64,000 nucleotides of DNA from an uncultured Armatimonadota bacterium (GCA_903904815.1 CAIVDU010000022.1:20083-84082), one strand, 5' to 3'; counted from the first letter of the stretch, positions 17,012-26,858 are shown. Made by a program: numbers and translations. The notes: generated by a model from the sequence alone, not told the origin.

Positions 17012-18388
17012 ATGCCGACCTTTGATTACCAAGCGCAAACCCCTTCCGGAGAAATTGTTAGCGGCGTTGTGTTCGGCACAAGTCTTGATCATGCCGCACG
17101 GGACCTGGCCGCTCAAGGGATGCAGGTCACCCGAATCGGTCTGTCCGTAAATCCAAACGATCCCCTTTCGGGGGTACCAGCTGGCCGACCACTGAGTGGC
17201 GCCCAAGTAGCACAACCCCGGATTCAGCCGTCTGCTCCGGCAATGCCGGGACAGTCGCTGGGAGTAGAAAATCGTTCGTCAGAGAATGTGCCGCCTCAAT
17301 CTTCTGCGAGCCGCGTCGCAGGGCCCTCGACGGAAGAGCGATCGTACGCCGAGACGGCAGTTTGGGGACCGCTGGTGGGGCAGGTTCCCCTGGCGAAGCT
17401 GTTCTTCTTTTTCAAACAGCTCGCCACCCTTTTGAAATCGGGCGTGCCGATCGTGCAGTCTCTGGACACGCTCGCGGGGCAAGCGAGACATCCTAAGCTA
17501 GAGTCAATTATTCGGGAACTCAAGGGCCATGTTGAGGCGGGCAGGCCCATGACGGCAGGGATGCAAAGGTATCCAGAAGTCTTCACCCCGATCATGGTAA
17601 GCCTCACGCGGGCTGGTGAAGAAGGAGGCTTTCTCGATAATTCTCTTTCCCAGATTGCGGTCTACCTCGAGAAAGAAATTGCCCTTCGGAATCTGTACAA
17701 GCGTCTCACCATTTGGCCAAAGATCGAAGTCGGCGTTTCAGTGGTCGTCGTCATCGGGGCGAACCTGATCATCGATCAGATTAAGCCGGATGCCCGTCAC
17801 CTCAGCTCACCTCTTACGACTGCATCCACGTGGATCTGGCTTGGGCCGCTGATCGTAGCCCTATTCCTATTCTTCAAAGTTGGTCTGGCGAATCCTCGGA
17901 TCAAGTACAACTGGGACACGATTGGCGCGAATCTGCCCGGTATCGGCAAGATGCTGCGCGAGTTATCGACGGCGAAATTCGGACGGGCGTTTGGCGCCTT
18001 GTACAAAGGTGGCGTGCCACTTCAGAAGGCGATGCAGATGTCTGCCGACGCGTGCGGAAACGAGTTTCTGCGAGCGAAGATCTACCCGGCGGCTCGCAAG
18101 CTGGAGGACGGAGCGGGCATCGCGGCAACCTTCACAGAAACCGGCGCCTTTTCCCCGATCGTCCTCGACATGGTGTCCACCGGCGAGCGAACCGGAAACA
18201 TGGAGGAGATGCTCGAGAAGATGGCTGACTTCTATGAAGATGAGGCCACCACCAAGTCAACTCAGGTTGCAACCTGGATCGGAGTGATTTTAGCGCTGTG
18301 CGTCTGTATCTATGTCGGCTATATTGTGGTCACGTTTTACACTGGGATCGGGCAAGACACCCAGCATATGATCAACGACGCAGGTTAG
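17012..18388 (+). CDS. Type II secretion / type IV pilus F (GspF/PilC) family protein
   Basis: A 458-residue second GspF paralogue. The N-terminal domain (TFDYQAQTPSGEIVSGVV) is followed by a shorter Pro/Ser/Gln linker (about 48-118), a T2SSF domain with GVPIVQSLDTLAGQ (about 140), membrane segments near 238-255 and 275-290, a second T2SSF domain with GVPLQKAMQMSA (about 335) and a C-terminal membrane helix. It is closer to canonical GspF than the 14900 copy. It starts 10 bases after the CPBP gene and ends six bases before the J-domain gene, so all lie in one operon. Confidence 0.9.
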   Translation: MPTFDYQAQTPSGEIVSGVVFGTSLDHAARDLAAQGMQVTRIGLSVNPNDPLSGVPAGRPLSGAQVAQPRIQPSAPAMPGQSLGVENRSSENVPPQSSASRVAGPSTEERSYAETAVWGPLVGQVPLAKLFFFFKQLATLLKSGVPIVQSLDTLAGQARHPKLESIIRELKGHVEAGRPMTAGMQRYPEVFTPIMVSLTRAGEEGGFLDNSLSQIAVYLEKEIALRNLYKRLTIWPKIEVGVSVVVVIGANLIIDQIKPDARHLSSPLTTASTWIWLGPLIVALFLFFKVGLANPRIKYNWDTIGANLPGIGKMLRELSTAKFGRAFGALYKGGVPLQKAMQMSADACGNEFLRAKIYPAARKLEDGAGIAATFTETGAFSPIVLDMVSTGERTGNMEEMLEKMADFYEDEATTKSTQVATWIGVILALCVCIYVGYIVVTFYTGIGQDTQHMINDAG

Positions 18389-18394
18389 ACACGA

Positions 18395-19570
18395 TTGTCG
18401 AAGACGCACTACGAAGTCTTGGGAGTGCTCCAGAGCGCAAACGCGGATGAGATTCGATCCGCGTACCGAAAGCTCGTGCTTCAGCACCACCCCGACCGGT
18501 CAAGCGATCCCGCTTCGAAGTCGATCTTCCTCTCGGTTACCGAGTCTTATGAGATTCTCTCGGACCCAGAAGAGCGGAAGCGCTACGATCTGAAACTGAG
18601 CCAGCAATCGACCCGACCGAGTGCGACCCGCCCAGCGGCTCCTCGTGCTCAGGCGGAACCGCGTCCGCCGCAGGCAACGAGGAACTCTCCTCCCAACAGC
18701 AGCGCGCGTCAGCAGACGCAAACGACGGGAAGAGGAGGAGGCGATCCGGGCAAAGTATCGCGTCCGAGTCCCACGGAGCCCTCCATCGCCGAAGAGATCC
18801 AGCGCCTTACCAAGCTGTATCAGAGTGGACGTCAAGCGGAGGCAGAGTTAAAGGCGCGGACGATTCTCAAACGAGACGCAAGACAGCCAATGCCTTACGC
18901 GGTTCTCGGCGATATTGCGCGAGGTCGGGGCAATGTCAACGAGGCGGCAAAGATGTATGCCTATGCGATGCAGATGGACCCCCGGAACTCGCTTTATGAG
19001 CGACGATACAACGAGGTTCTGACTCGCTCCCAGGTCGTTTCGGATCACAAGCGGACTCGGTTGGAGCCGGACGACAAGAAGGTCCTGTTCCCCATGATCG
19101 GTGGCGCAATTGTGATTGTGACCGCCATCTACTTGGGACTGAGCACTGAGCCTTCCATCTTTGGCTGGTTACCTCCCATTTCGAGCTGGACCGTCAGCAC
19201 CTTGGTCAGCATGTTTGTTGGGGGAGTGACGGTGGGGGTCTCGTTAGCTCTTGGGAATCTGGTAGATCGCTATGGCGAAGTCTCTACCACCTCTACCGGG
19301 AGATTTTCTCCGGCAGTGGCTTTGGGATGCGTCTCGGGGGTGCAGTTCTGGTTTGCGGCCGTGCTGTATGCCGCCATGGGACTCGCTCAGAAGACGTGGA
19401 ACTTCTCCACTTCACGGCTTGTGGTCGGCGTTGCGACGGCAACGACGGCCATGGCAATCGCGGCGTGCCTCAACGTGAGTGTCAATCCGGTCCAGGTTTT
19501 CTTCTGGGGCGGAAACATTGTTTACTGCGGCGCGATATGCGGTTGGATCGTTGCCGACGCCTTCCGGTGA
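18395..19570 (+). CDS. Membrane-anchored J-domain protein with TPR-like region
   Basis: A 391-residue protein: an N-terminal J-domain (about 3-68, HPD at 32-34), a low-complexity Pro/Arg/Gln stretch (about 72-125), a TPR-like helical region (about 130-215, including AVLGDIARGRGNVNEAAKMY), and five or six hydrophobic segments from about 228 to the end. The J-domain and TPR would face the cytoplasm and recruit Hsp70 to the membrane. The start is TTG at 18395, six bases after the upstream stop; the J-domain begins at once, so no later start is acceptable. Being last in the secretion-F operon, it may help assemble or recycle that machine (inference). Confidence 0.85.
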   Translation: MSKTHYEVLGVLQSANADEIRSAYRKLVLQHHPDRSSDPASKSIFLSVTESYEILSDPEERKRYDLKLSQQSTRPSATRPAAPRAQAEPRPPQATRNSPPNSSARQQTQTTGRGGGDPGKVSRPSPTEPSIAEEIQRLTKLYQSGRQAEAELKARTILKRDARQPMPYAVLGDIARGRGNVNEAAKMYAYAMQMDPRNSLYERRYNEVLTRSQVVSDHKRTRLEPDDKKVLFPMIGGAIVIVTAIYLGLSTEPSIFGWLPPISSWTVSTLVSMFVGGVTVGVSLALGNLVDRYGEVSTTSTGRFSPAVALGCVSGVQFWFAAVLYAAMGLAQKTWNFSTSRLVVGVATATTAMAIAACLNVSVNPVQVFFWGGNIVYCGAICGWIVADAFR

Positions 19571-19602
19571 CGTAGAGGCCTCAAATCAGCCACTATAAAG
19601 AA

Positions 19603-20130
19603 ATGTCAGACACTGCTCCGGTTGGCGGCGAAGAAGTCGCTATTCTCCATACGAATCTTGGCGATATCGTGGTCGGATTCTTCCCAGACAAGGCTCCGAA
19701 GCACGTTGCGGCGTTCAAGAAGTTGGTTACCGAAGGGTTTTACGACGGAACGAAGTTTCATCGTGTCATTCCTGGCTTCATGATCCAAGGCGGCGACCCG
19801 AATTCGAAGTCGGACGACCGAAGTCTTCACGGCACGGGTGGCCCTTCTTACCGTTTGCCTGCAGAATTCAACGACATTCCCCACGAGCGCGGAATTTTGA
19901 GTGCGGCACGAACAAGCGACCCAAATTCCGCGGGATCGCAGTTTTTCCTAATGGTGAAAAAGTCTCCGCACCTTGATCGTCAGTACTCCGTATTCGGACA
20001 GGTGCTTGATGGAATGGACGTTGTCGACAAGATCGTGGCGTTGCCGCGAGACTCTCGAGACAATCCTCTGAAGGAGAACCCTGCGATCATTGAGAGCGCA
20101 ACGCTCGAAACGCGAGTCATTGAATCATGA
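19603..20130 (+). CDS. Cyclophilin-type peptidyl-prolyl isomerase (cytoplasmic)
   Basis: A 175-residue cyclophilin that interconverts cis and trans proline bonds. The catalytic FHRVIPGFMIQGGDP, the AGSQFFLMV core and HLDRQYSVFGQV are all present. The short bacterial form lacks a signal peptide, so it is cytoplasmic. Its stop overlaps the start of the next gene (ATGA), which encodes an exported cyclophilin, giving a compartment pair from one transcript. Confidence 0.95.
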   Translation: MSDTAPVGGEEVAILHTNLGDIVVGFFPDKAPKHVAAFKKLVTEGFYDGTKFHRVIPGFMIQGGDPNSKSDDRSLHGTGGPSYRLPAEFNDIPHERGILSAARTSDPNSAGSQFFLMVKKSPHLDRQYSVFGQVLDGMDVVDKIVALPRDSRDNPLKENPAIIESATLETRVIES

Positions 20131-20921
20131 GAAAATCACACAAAGTTCTGATCACGCTTTTGCTTGGCACAGTGGCCTTGGCGGCTGCGCTCGGTTGCGG
20201 CGATTCCAAAGATCCATCGGCTGCGGCAAACACCACGCCAGTATCATCCACCGTTACCAGTTCGACGGTAACTGAAACGCCTAAGGCAGACGGCGCAAAT
20301 GCCTCGGCGACGGATGCGAGCGCAAAAACTGGAACTGCCTCGGCTGCTCCTGAAGCAGCTCCTCCCGCTCCATCTGAAAAAGTGGACCCGCAGGATCTAC
20401 CGAAAGACGGTGAAAAGGTCGCAGTGATCGACACCAATCTCGGACAGATAGTCTTCAAGTTCCTGTCGAAAAAGGCCCCCAACACGGTCGATAACTTCAA
20501 GAAGCTGGCTGGAAAGAAGTTTTACGACGGAACAAAGTTCCATCGGGTCATTCCTGGTTTCATGATTCAGGGTGGAGACCCGAACACCAAGCCGGGTGGC
20601 GAAGCCAACGGCCCGGCAGGAACCGGCGGTCCGGGCTACAGCATCAAGGCGGAGTTTAACGACACCCATCACGGTCCTGGAATCGTCAGCATGGCTCGAT
20701 CGCAAGATCCAGACAGCGCAGGAAGCCAGTTCTTCATCTGCGTCGGAGACGCCGGCTTCCTGGACAACCAGTACACAGCGTTTGGAAAGGTTGTGAAGGG
20801 AATGGACGTCGTCAACAAGATCGTTCAGCTCCCTCGTGGCGAGTCCCAGCAGGATATGCCCAACGCGGGTCACGAAGCGATCATGAAGTCAGTTCGAATC
20901 GAAACCTGGCCGCTCAAGTAA
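20127..20921 (+). CDS. Cyclophilin-type peptidyl-prolyl isomerase lipoprotein
   Basis: A 264-residue exported cyclophilin. A lipoprotein signal peptide ends in AALGC (Cys24), followed by an Ala/Thr/Ser/Pro-rich spacer to about residue 85 and then the isomerase domain with FHRVIPGFMIQGGDP and AGSQFFICVG. It should fold proteins in the periplasm or at the cell surface. The catalytic domain is closely related to the upstream cytoplasmic copy, pointing to a local duplication in which one copy gained a lipoprotein leader. A strong terminator follows. Confidence 0.95.
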   Translation: MRKSHKVLITLLLGTVALAAALGCGDSKDPSAAANTTPVSSTVTSSTVTETPKADGANASATDASAKTGTASAAPEAAPPAPSEKVDPQDLPKDGEKVAVIDTNLGQIVFKFLSKKAPNTVDNFKKLAGKKFYDGTKFHRVIPGFMIQGGDPNTKPGGEANGPAGTGGPGYSIKAEFNDTHHGPGIVSMARSQDPDSAGSQFFICVGDAGFLDNQYTAFGKVVKGMDVVNKIVQLPRGESQQDMPNAGHEAIMKSVRIETWPLK

Positions 20922-20939
20922 GCCTAATCGGGAATCTTT

Positions 20940-20972
20940 GGGTCGTGGGGACGCTGTTCCCACGACCCTTTT
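20940..20972 (+). terminator. Rho-independent terminator after the cyclophilin pair
   Basis: A perfect 10-bp stem GGGTCGTGGG/CCCACGACCC, 9-base loop, then TTTTCT. It ends just before the convergent stop codon at 20973. Confidence 0.9.
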
Positions 20973-21899
20973 CTATGCCTCGATATGCATTTCGTCGAAA
21001 GGGGCAACCTTCTGGAGAGCCTCGGTAAGAACATCGGTCGAGTCGATAAGATCATCAATGTCGGCGATAACCTGCTCTGGTGAGCGCGCTCGGATTTCGT
21101 CGTTAATCAAGCCAAACGTATCCTCAATGAGGCGCACCTGGTGGCTGAGGTTCGTCATGATATCGCCGATCCTGACCACATAAACTTTTCGCCTGAGGAG
21201 GATATCTTTCCGCTTTCGAAGAACCGTCTGGTTGTGGAGGTTCTCGTCCTCCAACATCATTTTGTCGATGGCCTCGGTTTCCCCATCGTAAGCGAGTTGG
21301 ATCGTGCTCACAGCAGACCGTGTCCAGCCGTCTGACTCGATTTCACGGCGCGATTCGGCCCTTCGAACCGGCTTTGGCGACGTTCCTGACGATCCGCTGT
21401 TTAGTGCGTCGGCTTCCTGGCGAACGGAGATCAAGTAGTTGCGAAATTCGACGTCCTTGCTCGCGAACAACAAAAACTTTTCCATCAGATAGTCGAGTTT
21501 CCGAAGGATGGCTCGATACCACCGCGATTGATCGCCTGGTTGGACTCGAATCTGGCCCCTGGCCGCTTCGAGTCTTCCGAATCGAGAGCGGACGTCGTCG
21601 CTCAGTTGCGGGAACAGCGAGCCTTTCATCTTCTCGCGCTTGGCCGCAGCGACTACTTCGTAGCGAGCGTCCAGACGGTCGCCGTACCAAGTCGACTTAG
21701 GAATCACCAAAAGATAGCCACACTCGAGAACAACACCGCCCAGAGCGATGTAGGGGTTAAGGGCGGCCAAGGATAGCGCAAAGACACTCGATAGACCGAT
21801 CAGGTTAAAGTCTTCGAGAGCGGCTTGCTTGATTCTTCTCGGCGACCGTTCTGGACTTTTCGGTGTCTTCGGTTCTGGATCGGGAACTGGCTCACTCAT
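20973..21899 (-). CDS. Uncharacterised membrane protein with long cytoplasmic helical domain
   Basis: A 308-residue protein I do not recognise. A Pro/charged N-terminus (1-25) is followed by two close hydrophobic segments (about 33-68, including LIGLSSVFALSLAALNPYIAL), then a charged, mostly helical region rich in Arg, Glu and Leu to the end, probably coiled coil. This looks like a hairpin-anchored membrane protein with its bulk in the cytoplasm. The ATG at 21899 is chosen over a TTG one codon earlier. It is a single gene convergent with the cyclophilins; no function is proposed. Confidence 0.75.
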   Translation of the reverse strand: MSEPVPDPEPKTPKSPERSPRRIKQAALEDFNLIGLSSVFALSLAALNPYIALGGVVLECGYLLVIPKSTWYGDRLDARYEVVAAAKREKMKGSLFPQLSDDVRSRFGRLEAARGQIRVQPGDQSRWYRAILRKLDYLMEKFLLFASKDVEFRNYLISVRQEADALNSGSSGTSPKPVRRAESRREIESDGWTRSAVSTIQLAYDGETEAIDKMMLEDENLHNQTVLRKRKDILLRRKVYVVRIGDIMTNLSHQVRLIEDTFGLINDEIRARSPEQVIADIDDLIDSTDVLTEALQKVAPFDEMHIEA

Positions 21900-22072
21900 C
21901 AATCTAGAAACGTTTTACTCCGTTTAGGACAATCCAGACGCTGATAGACCGGTGATCCTGGGTCCCATCGCGATATTGAGGGATGTTCTCGAGCTTGTTA
22001 CAGGGCAACCTGGATACTCGGTCGGAAGCCATTGACCGCAGACGGTAAACTATATTCAGGTCTCCCCTCTAC

Positions 22073-23869
22073 ATGAATCAGGCGCACATCCGTAACTTCT
22101 GCATCATTGCCCACATCGATCACGGCAAGAGCACCCTTGCGGACAGGCTGATCGAGCGCTGTGGCGCGATCCGAGGCACTGCCCAAGAGCAGATGCTCGA
22201 CTCGATGGACATCGAGCGAGAGCGTGGCATTACGATTAAAATGGCGGCCGTCCGGCTGCTATACACGGCAAAGAATGGCGAGACCTACCAACTAAATCTC
22301 ATCGACACGCCGGGGCATGTCGATTTCACCTATGAGGTTTCGCGGGCATTGTTCGCCTGCGAAGGCGCTTTGCTGGTCGTGGACGCTAGTCAAGGGGTCG
22401 AGGCCCAGACCATTGCCAACGCCGGTTTGGCGATGAATCAAAATCTAGAGATCGTTCCGGTAATCAACAAGATCGACCTGCCTCACGCCGACGTCGAAAG
22501 AGCGCGGGAAGAGATCGAAAGCGCGGTTGCGATCGACGCCAGCGACGCCATCCCCTGCTCAGCCAAGGCGGGAATTGGCATCGATGAAATTCTCGAAGCC
22601 ATCGTCCATCGGATCCCGGCTCCTGGGGGAGACAAGGACGCCCCTCTGCGCGCGCTGATCTACGACTCGCACTTCGATGCCTACCAGGGCGCGGTGGCCT
22701 ACATTCGAGTCAAAGACGGCAGCCTCAAGAAAGGCGACCGCATCATGATGATGGCCACGGGATCGGTTTTTGTGGTGGACTCGACTGGACACTTTGGCCC
22801 CGGACTCACGGTCAATCAAGGACTCCAGACAGGAGAGGTTGGCTTCGTGACCGCGGCAATGAAGTCGATCGGAGACGCAAGTGTCGGCGACACGGTTACC
22901 AGCGCGCTAAATTCGGCGACTCAGGCTCTTCCCGGTTACCGAAAAGCTTTAAGCATGGTCTTCTGCGGCCTCTACCCCTCCGACGGGGACCAGTACGAAG
23001 ACCTTCGCGACGCCATTGACAAGCTGAAGCTGAACGATGCATCACTCGATTTCGAGCCGGACACCTCGGCTGCGCTGGGGTTTGGCTTCCGATGCGGATT
23101 CCTTGGCCTCCTTCACATGGAAATTGCGAGAGAACGGCTTGAGCGAGAGTTCGGACTAGACCTCATCCTCACTGCGCCCTCGGTGGACTATCGGGTCACG
23201 ATGAAGAACGAGGAGATCGTTCATATCAAAAACCCGGCGGACTTCCCGGATCCCAACATGATCCTGGGGGTCGAGGAACCCATCGTGAAGGCAACGATCA
23301 TGGTCCCCAACGAATACGTTGGCGCGGTCATGACCTTATGTCAGGAGCGAAGAGGTATCTACGAGAAGACCGAATATCCGACGCCTCAGCGCGTAATCTT
23401 GTATTACACGCTGCCACTCGGAGAAATCCTGCTCGACTTTTTTGACAAGCTCAAGTCCTCGACTAGAGGGTACGCCAGCTTCGATTACGACCTTGCCGGC
23501 TATCAACCTTCTACCTTGGTAAAAGTCGACATTCTGCTGAATGGTGACCCCGTTGACGCTCTCAGCTTCATCGTCCACAAGGAATTTAGCTACAACCGAG
23601 GCAAGGCGATTGTTGAGCGCTTGAAAGAGGTCGTCCCTCGTCAGCAGTACGAGGTTCGAGTGCAGGCAGCGATTGGCGCGAAGGTAATCGCGGCCGACAC
23701 CATCAAGCCATTCCGGAAGAACGTCATTGCCAAATGCTATGGCGGCGACATTTCGCGAAAACGAAAGCTCCTTGAGAAACAGAAGGAAGGCAAGAAGCGG
23801 ATGAAGCAGATTGGTTCGATCGAACTTCCGCAGGAAGCATTCCTGAGCGTTCTCAAGGTTGCGGAGTAA
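22073..23869 (+). CDS. lepA: Elongation factor 4 (LepA)
   Basis: A 598-residue translational GTPase, essentially the length of other LepA proteins. G1 (AHIDHGKST, about 13-21), the switch region with RGITIK, G3 DTPGH, G4 NKIDLP and the LepA-specific C-terminal domain ([24 protein letters not shown] ending) are intact. It acts on stalled or mistranslocated ribosomes and affects initiation and assembly. Single gene; no Shine-Dalgarno is obvious before the ATG (CTCTAC precedes it). Confidence 0.97.
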   Translation: MNQAHIRNFCIIAHIDHGKSTLADRLIERCGAIRGTAQEQMLDSMDIERERGITIKMAAVRLLYTAKNGETYQLNLIDTPGHVDFTYEVSRALFACEGALLVVDASQGVEAQTIANAGLAMNQNLEIVPVINKIDLPHADVERAREEIESAVAIDASDAIPCSAKAGIGIDEILEAIVHRIPAPGGDKDAPLRALIYDSHFDAYQGAVAYIRVKDGSLKKGDRIMMMATGSVFVVDSTGHFGPGLTVNQGLQTGEVGFVTAAMKSIGDASVGDTVTSALNSATQALPGYRKALSMVFCGLYPSDGDQYEDLRDAIDKLKLNDASLDFEPDTSAALGFGFRCGFLGLLHMEIARERLEREFGLDLILTAPSVDYRVTMKNEEIVHIKNPADFPDPNMILGVEEPIVKATIMVPNEYVGAVMTLCQERRGIYEKTEYPTPQRVILYYTLPLGEILLDFFDKLKSSTRGYASFDYDLAGYQPSTLVKVDILLNGDPVDALSFIVHKEFSYNRGKAIVERLKEVVPRQQYEVRVQAAIGAKVIAADTIKPFRKNVIAKCYGGDISRKRKLLEKQKEGKKRMKQIGSIELPQEAFLSVLKVAE

Positions 23870-23872
23870 CCC

Positions 23873-24283
23873 TCACACGCTCGTGGCGTCCTGGAGTCGA
23901 TCCCGCCAATTCTCGAGGAAGTTCGAAACTTCGGTGTAGTGACATCGTACTTCGACCACGCGGTCATTTGAGCCGAACCGCATCATTTCTGCGGCGAGCA
24001 AGCCGCTTACACTCTTGTACACCAGAACGATGCTGTTGACGCCGGGCGCCGTCGTAATGGGAGTGAACTTGAGATCGGGATAACGAACCAGAGCTCGGGC
24101 GAAATAATGCCTCAGCTCTGCTCTCCCACGCATCTCGCCGTCGGGCTCGCCAACAAGGTGCTTGACGAATGGCGATATGAACACGACGTCTTCAGCATAG
24201 TGCTCAAGAATCGCATCCAAGTTGTGGCTGTTCCAAGCCGCGTACCATGCTTCAGCGAAAAGCTGAAGTCTCTCGTCAGTCAT
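23873..24283 (-). CDS. SnoaL/NTF2-like domain protein
   Basis: A 136-residue cone-shaped NTF2-like fold protein. Features are the opening helix LFAEAWYAAWNSHNLDAILEHY, the strand EDVVFISPF and the AELRHYFARAL helix, typical of the SnoaL-like/ketosteroid-isomerase-related group. Such proteins may be small enzymes or ligand binders, and no catalytic residue can be assigned. The ATG at 24283 is preferred; a TTG at 24289 coincides with the predicted transcript start. It is convergent with lepA, three bases apart. Confidence 0.8.
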   Translation of the reverse strand: MTDERLQLFAEAWYAAWNSHNLDAILEHYAEDVVFISPFVKHLVGEPDGEMRGRAELRHYFARALVRYPDLKFTPITTAPGVNSIVLVYKSVSGLLAAEMMRFGSNDRVVEVRCHYTEVSNFLENWRDRLQDATSV

Positions 24284-24295
24284 GCTCAATGAGTG

Positions 24296-24325
24296 AGTAT
24301 AGGGCAGACGTTAACACTGAAACAA
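24296..24325 (-). promoter_or_regulatory. Promoter of the NTF2-like gene
   Basis: On the minus strand: -35 TTGTTT (24320-24325), 18-base spacer, -10 TATACT (24296-24301), 12 bases before the ATG. The leader would be about six bases, too short for a Shine-Dalgarno. The spacer contains TGTTAACG, a half-match to the LacI-type operators elsewhere in the window. Confidence 0.5.
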
Positions 24326-24397
24326 TGCGGTTGGGCACCTAAAAAGGGTAGTTACTGCAAATACATATCACATCAATGATTTTGCTAGCGGTTCGTG

Positions 24398-25351
24398 CTA
24401 CCAGATGTATTTGCCCCAGGAATCGTAAACGTAGCCGTAATACCAAGAGTAGGTGTTGTTCACGCCATTGCGCCGGTCCACGAAGATGTTTTTAAAGTAA
24501 AGAATAGACCCCTTCTTCAACGCCTTTGCGTGGCCGTCCACAAACGCCCCAACGGTCATGTCCGAGTACCGATATCGGGGGTGGGCAGCGCACTCCCAGG
24601 CGCCATCGGTTTGAGAGGTGCAATCGGTGTCCACCACTTGGCCTCTCTTGAGTCCACCAGGTCCGGCCGCATTGTAGGCCGCGGATCCAGGTGTGTAGAC
24701 GTCGGTTCCGTCGCGGAAAAGCGTTGTCAAGTCGTCGGGCTTTCTCAGCGACTTCGACTGCCAATAGGTTTGCCAACTCTCAAACCAGGGGTAGCTGTAG
24801 GTGTCGGTAAAGTTGGCTCCCTTTTCCAGGATGACGATCTTGTCTGCAGGAGCGTCGATCTGGGTCGTTGAGAACGAGCTGTTCGGTTTTGACTGGTCCG
24901 CCCCGGCGTCGTAATAGTCCTTTGCGGCCAAGTCGTCGCTAATGCCGTACGATTGCCCCCCACTCTCCTCGAATGCGGCGCCATTTAGGGTGTTCTTGGG
25001 AAACATGGGGCTCCGAAAAATCCCGTCCTGTCCATAACTCTGATCGACTCCGCGAGTCTTCACTTCGCGACCGCTCCTCACGTAAGGGTAAACGGCGGCA
25101 TACCACTGAATAAGTGGCCCCCCATCGGGGCCATTGTTGCCGTACTCTGCGAGACAAATCGTGTCGTCGTAGTCGTTGGCGTACATCAGAATCGCCAGAC
25201 CTTGCTCCTTCACATTGGAAAGAGAGACTGTCTTCTTCGCGGAAACCTTCGCCTCGGCAAATACAGGGAACAGGATGGCGGCAAGAATGGCAATGATCGC
25301 GATCACGACCAGCAGTTCGATGAGCGTGAAGGCCCGTCGAGAATGGCTCAT
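24398..25351 (-). CDS. Prepilin-type protein with FTLIE leader (large pseudopilin-like)
   Basis: About 317 residues. It begins [14 protein letters not shown], a type III signal peptide expected to be cut before F, followed by the classic hydrophobic helix ([17 protein letters not shown]) and a large Gly/Asp/Tyr-rich soluble domain ending in [10 protein letters not shown] and an aromatic tail ([17 protein letters not shown]). This is the DUF1559-like architecture common in Planctomycetes and Armatimonadota. It was preceded by an in-frame stretch to 25429, but the ATG at 25351 gives the proper leader. A small secreted protein gene lies immediately upstream. Confidence 0.88.
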   Translation of the reverse strand: MSHSRRAFTLIELLVVIAIIAILAAILFPVFAEAKVSAKKTVSLSNVKEQGLAILMYANDYDDTICLAEYGNNGPDGGPLIQWYAAVYPYVRSGREVKTRGVDQSYGQDGIFRSPMFPKNTLNGAAFEESGGQSYGISDDLAAKDYYDAGADQSKPNSSFSTTQIDAPADKIVILEKGANFTDTYSYPWFESWQTYWQSKSLRKPDDLTTLFRDGTDVYTPGSAAYNAAGPGGLKRGQVVDTDCTSQTDGAWECAAHPRYRYSDMTVGAFVDGHAKALKKGSILYFKNIFVDRRNGVNNTYSWYYGYVYDSWGKYIW

Positions 25352-25435
25352 ACGAGAGGTATTTGCAGCCCAGTTGGAGTTCACGACCTCACGAATCTTC
25401 GGGTCGGCAGTTCGGATTCGTTTTTCCATGGAGAG

Positions 25436-25663
25436 TTAATGCGCCACTGGATCAGCGGGAGTGATCGGCGTCGCCTCCGCATCAGACTTTAATCTGGCTT
25501 TCACGTCCGCCGGTACCGGCATCTCTTCAATTTGAGCGAGCCTGCGCGACTGCCGTACTTGAGCTTCCTCATCGGAAATTCGCCCAACGGAATCAGGTGC
25601 ACAGTCGGCCAAGATCATGCCTTGGACGATCAGAACGCCGAACATGAAGGTTTTTCTTAGCAT
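25436..25663 (-). CDS. Small secreted protein, possible lipoprotein
   Basis: 75 residues with a hydrophobic N-terminus (about 6-20) ending in LADC, an imperfect lipobox with Asp where Gly, Ala or Ser is usual. The rest is charged and predicted helical (EEAQVRQSRRLAQIEEMPVP). No family recognised. It lies upstream of the pseudopilin at 24398 on the same strand and may be co-transcribed with it. Confidence rests on the signal-like start and on position. Confidence 0.6.
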   Translation of the reverse strand: MLRKTFMFGVLIVQGMILADCAPDSVGRISDEEAQVRQSRRLAQIEEMPVPADVKARLKSDAEATPITPADPVAH

Positions 25664-25793
25664 GGGTGCAACCGACCAGCCGCTCTCCTGTGCCCTAGCC
25701 GATGTGCATATGATAACGGATCAAATCCGCAATAAGGTCGAAATGCCTCGACACGTTGGTGTGACGCCAACCTGATTTGAACCTAACTCGACG

Positions 25794-26849
25794 CTACTTG
25801 TCGGTAAAAAACCGATACTCGGTCGTCTGACGATAGGTTTCGCCGGGCCTTAACACCATGGTTGGAAAGTGGGGGTGATTTACCGAGTCAGGAAAATGCT
25901 GGGTTTCTAAGCAGAGCGCGTGGTATTGGGAGTACGTCGCGTTCTTCTTGCCTAGGAGCGAACCGTCGAGGAAGTTGCCGGAATAGACCTGAATTCCAGG
26001 CTCGGTCGTCCATGCCTCCATGCTTCGCCCAGTCGTCGGCTCATACACGTTGGCGGCTAAGGCTAACGAACCGTCGGAACTCCGCAGTACGAAGTTGTGA
26101 TCGTAACCCAAAGGATCGTTCCCCATGAGAGCGATGTCTTGGCCAATCGGTTTTGCCGCTCGGAAGTCGAGTGGAGTTCCCCCGACAGAGGAAATATGCC
26201 CGGTCGGGATCAGGACGTCGTCTACGGGAGTGTAAGAGTCTGCATTCACCTGAAGAACATGCTCCAAAACGTCCGATTCGCCCCCATCCTTTAGGTTCCA
26301 ATACGTGTGATTGGTGAGGTTAATGGGGGTTGCCTGGTCGGTTGTTGCCCGGTAATCCAGTCGAAGGACATTGTCGTTAGTGATTGTGTAGGTGACCCAA
26401 GCCTGAACTGTTCCGGGATAACCCTCTTCGCCGTCGGGGTCAAGCAGGAAGAGACGAACCGAAGCCCCGCCCTGCGTGGACGTTTCCTCGACGGTCCAGA
26501 ATCGCCGGTCATACCCCTTCAGGCCCCCGTGGAGGTGGTTCGATCCGTTGTTCTGAGCCATTTGGAAGACCCGTCCGTCAAGTTCAAAACGCCCGCCGGC
26601 GATTCGATTTCCCACCCGGCCGATCGTGCTCCCAAAGTGTGGGCTCTTCGTTTCGTAGGGCTCAATCGTGTCAAAACCCAACACGATGTCATCCAGACGG
26701 CCATCACGGTCAGGCACCCAGAATTCGGTTAGGATGGCGCCGTAAGTGGTGACCTTCGCGATCGCGCCTTGATCGTTGGTAAGAGTGTACAGTTCGGCGG
26801 CTTGGCCGTCGCTGGTCGATCCGAACGGGGTCTTTTGAATGGTCGGCAT
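25794..26849 (-). CDS. galM: Aldose 1-epimerase (mutarotase)
   Basis: A 351-residue beta-sandwich mutarotase of typical length that interconverts alpha and beta anomers of aldohexoses. The conserved GRVGNRIAGGRF, NNGSNHLHGG, NLTNHTYWNL (catalytic His), LGYDHNF and the C-terminal acidic VLRPGETY segment are present. No signal peptide is visible, so it is cytoplasmic. It is divergent from the amidohydrolase pair. Together with FucI and the RbsD/FucU-like protein, it adds another sugar-anomer enzyme to the window. Confidence 0.93.
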   Translation of the reverse strand: MPTIQKTPFGSTSDGQAAELYTLTNDQGAIAKVTTYGAILTEFWVPDRDGRLDDIVLGFDTIEPYETKSPHFGSTIGRVGNRIAGGRFELDGRVFQMAQNNGSNHLHGGLKGYDRRFWTVEETSTQGGASVRLFLLDPDGEEGYPGTVQAWVTYTITNDNVLRLDYRATTDQATPINLTNHTYWNLKDGGESDVLEHVLQVNADSYTPVDDVLIPTGHISSVGGTPLDFRAAKPIGQDIALMGNDPLGYDHNFVLRSSDGSLALAANVYEPTTGRSMEAWTTEPGIQVYSGNFLDGSLLGKKNATYSQYHALCLETQHFPDSVNHPHFPTMVLRPGETYRQTTEYRFFTDK

Positions 26850-26858
26850 GAGCGTGAG

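Noticed and set aside
24302..24319. Third LacI operator in the promoter of the NTF2-like gene
   Set aside because: Only the left half TGTTAACGT matches; the right half TCTGCC breaks the dyad.
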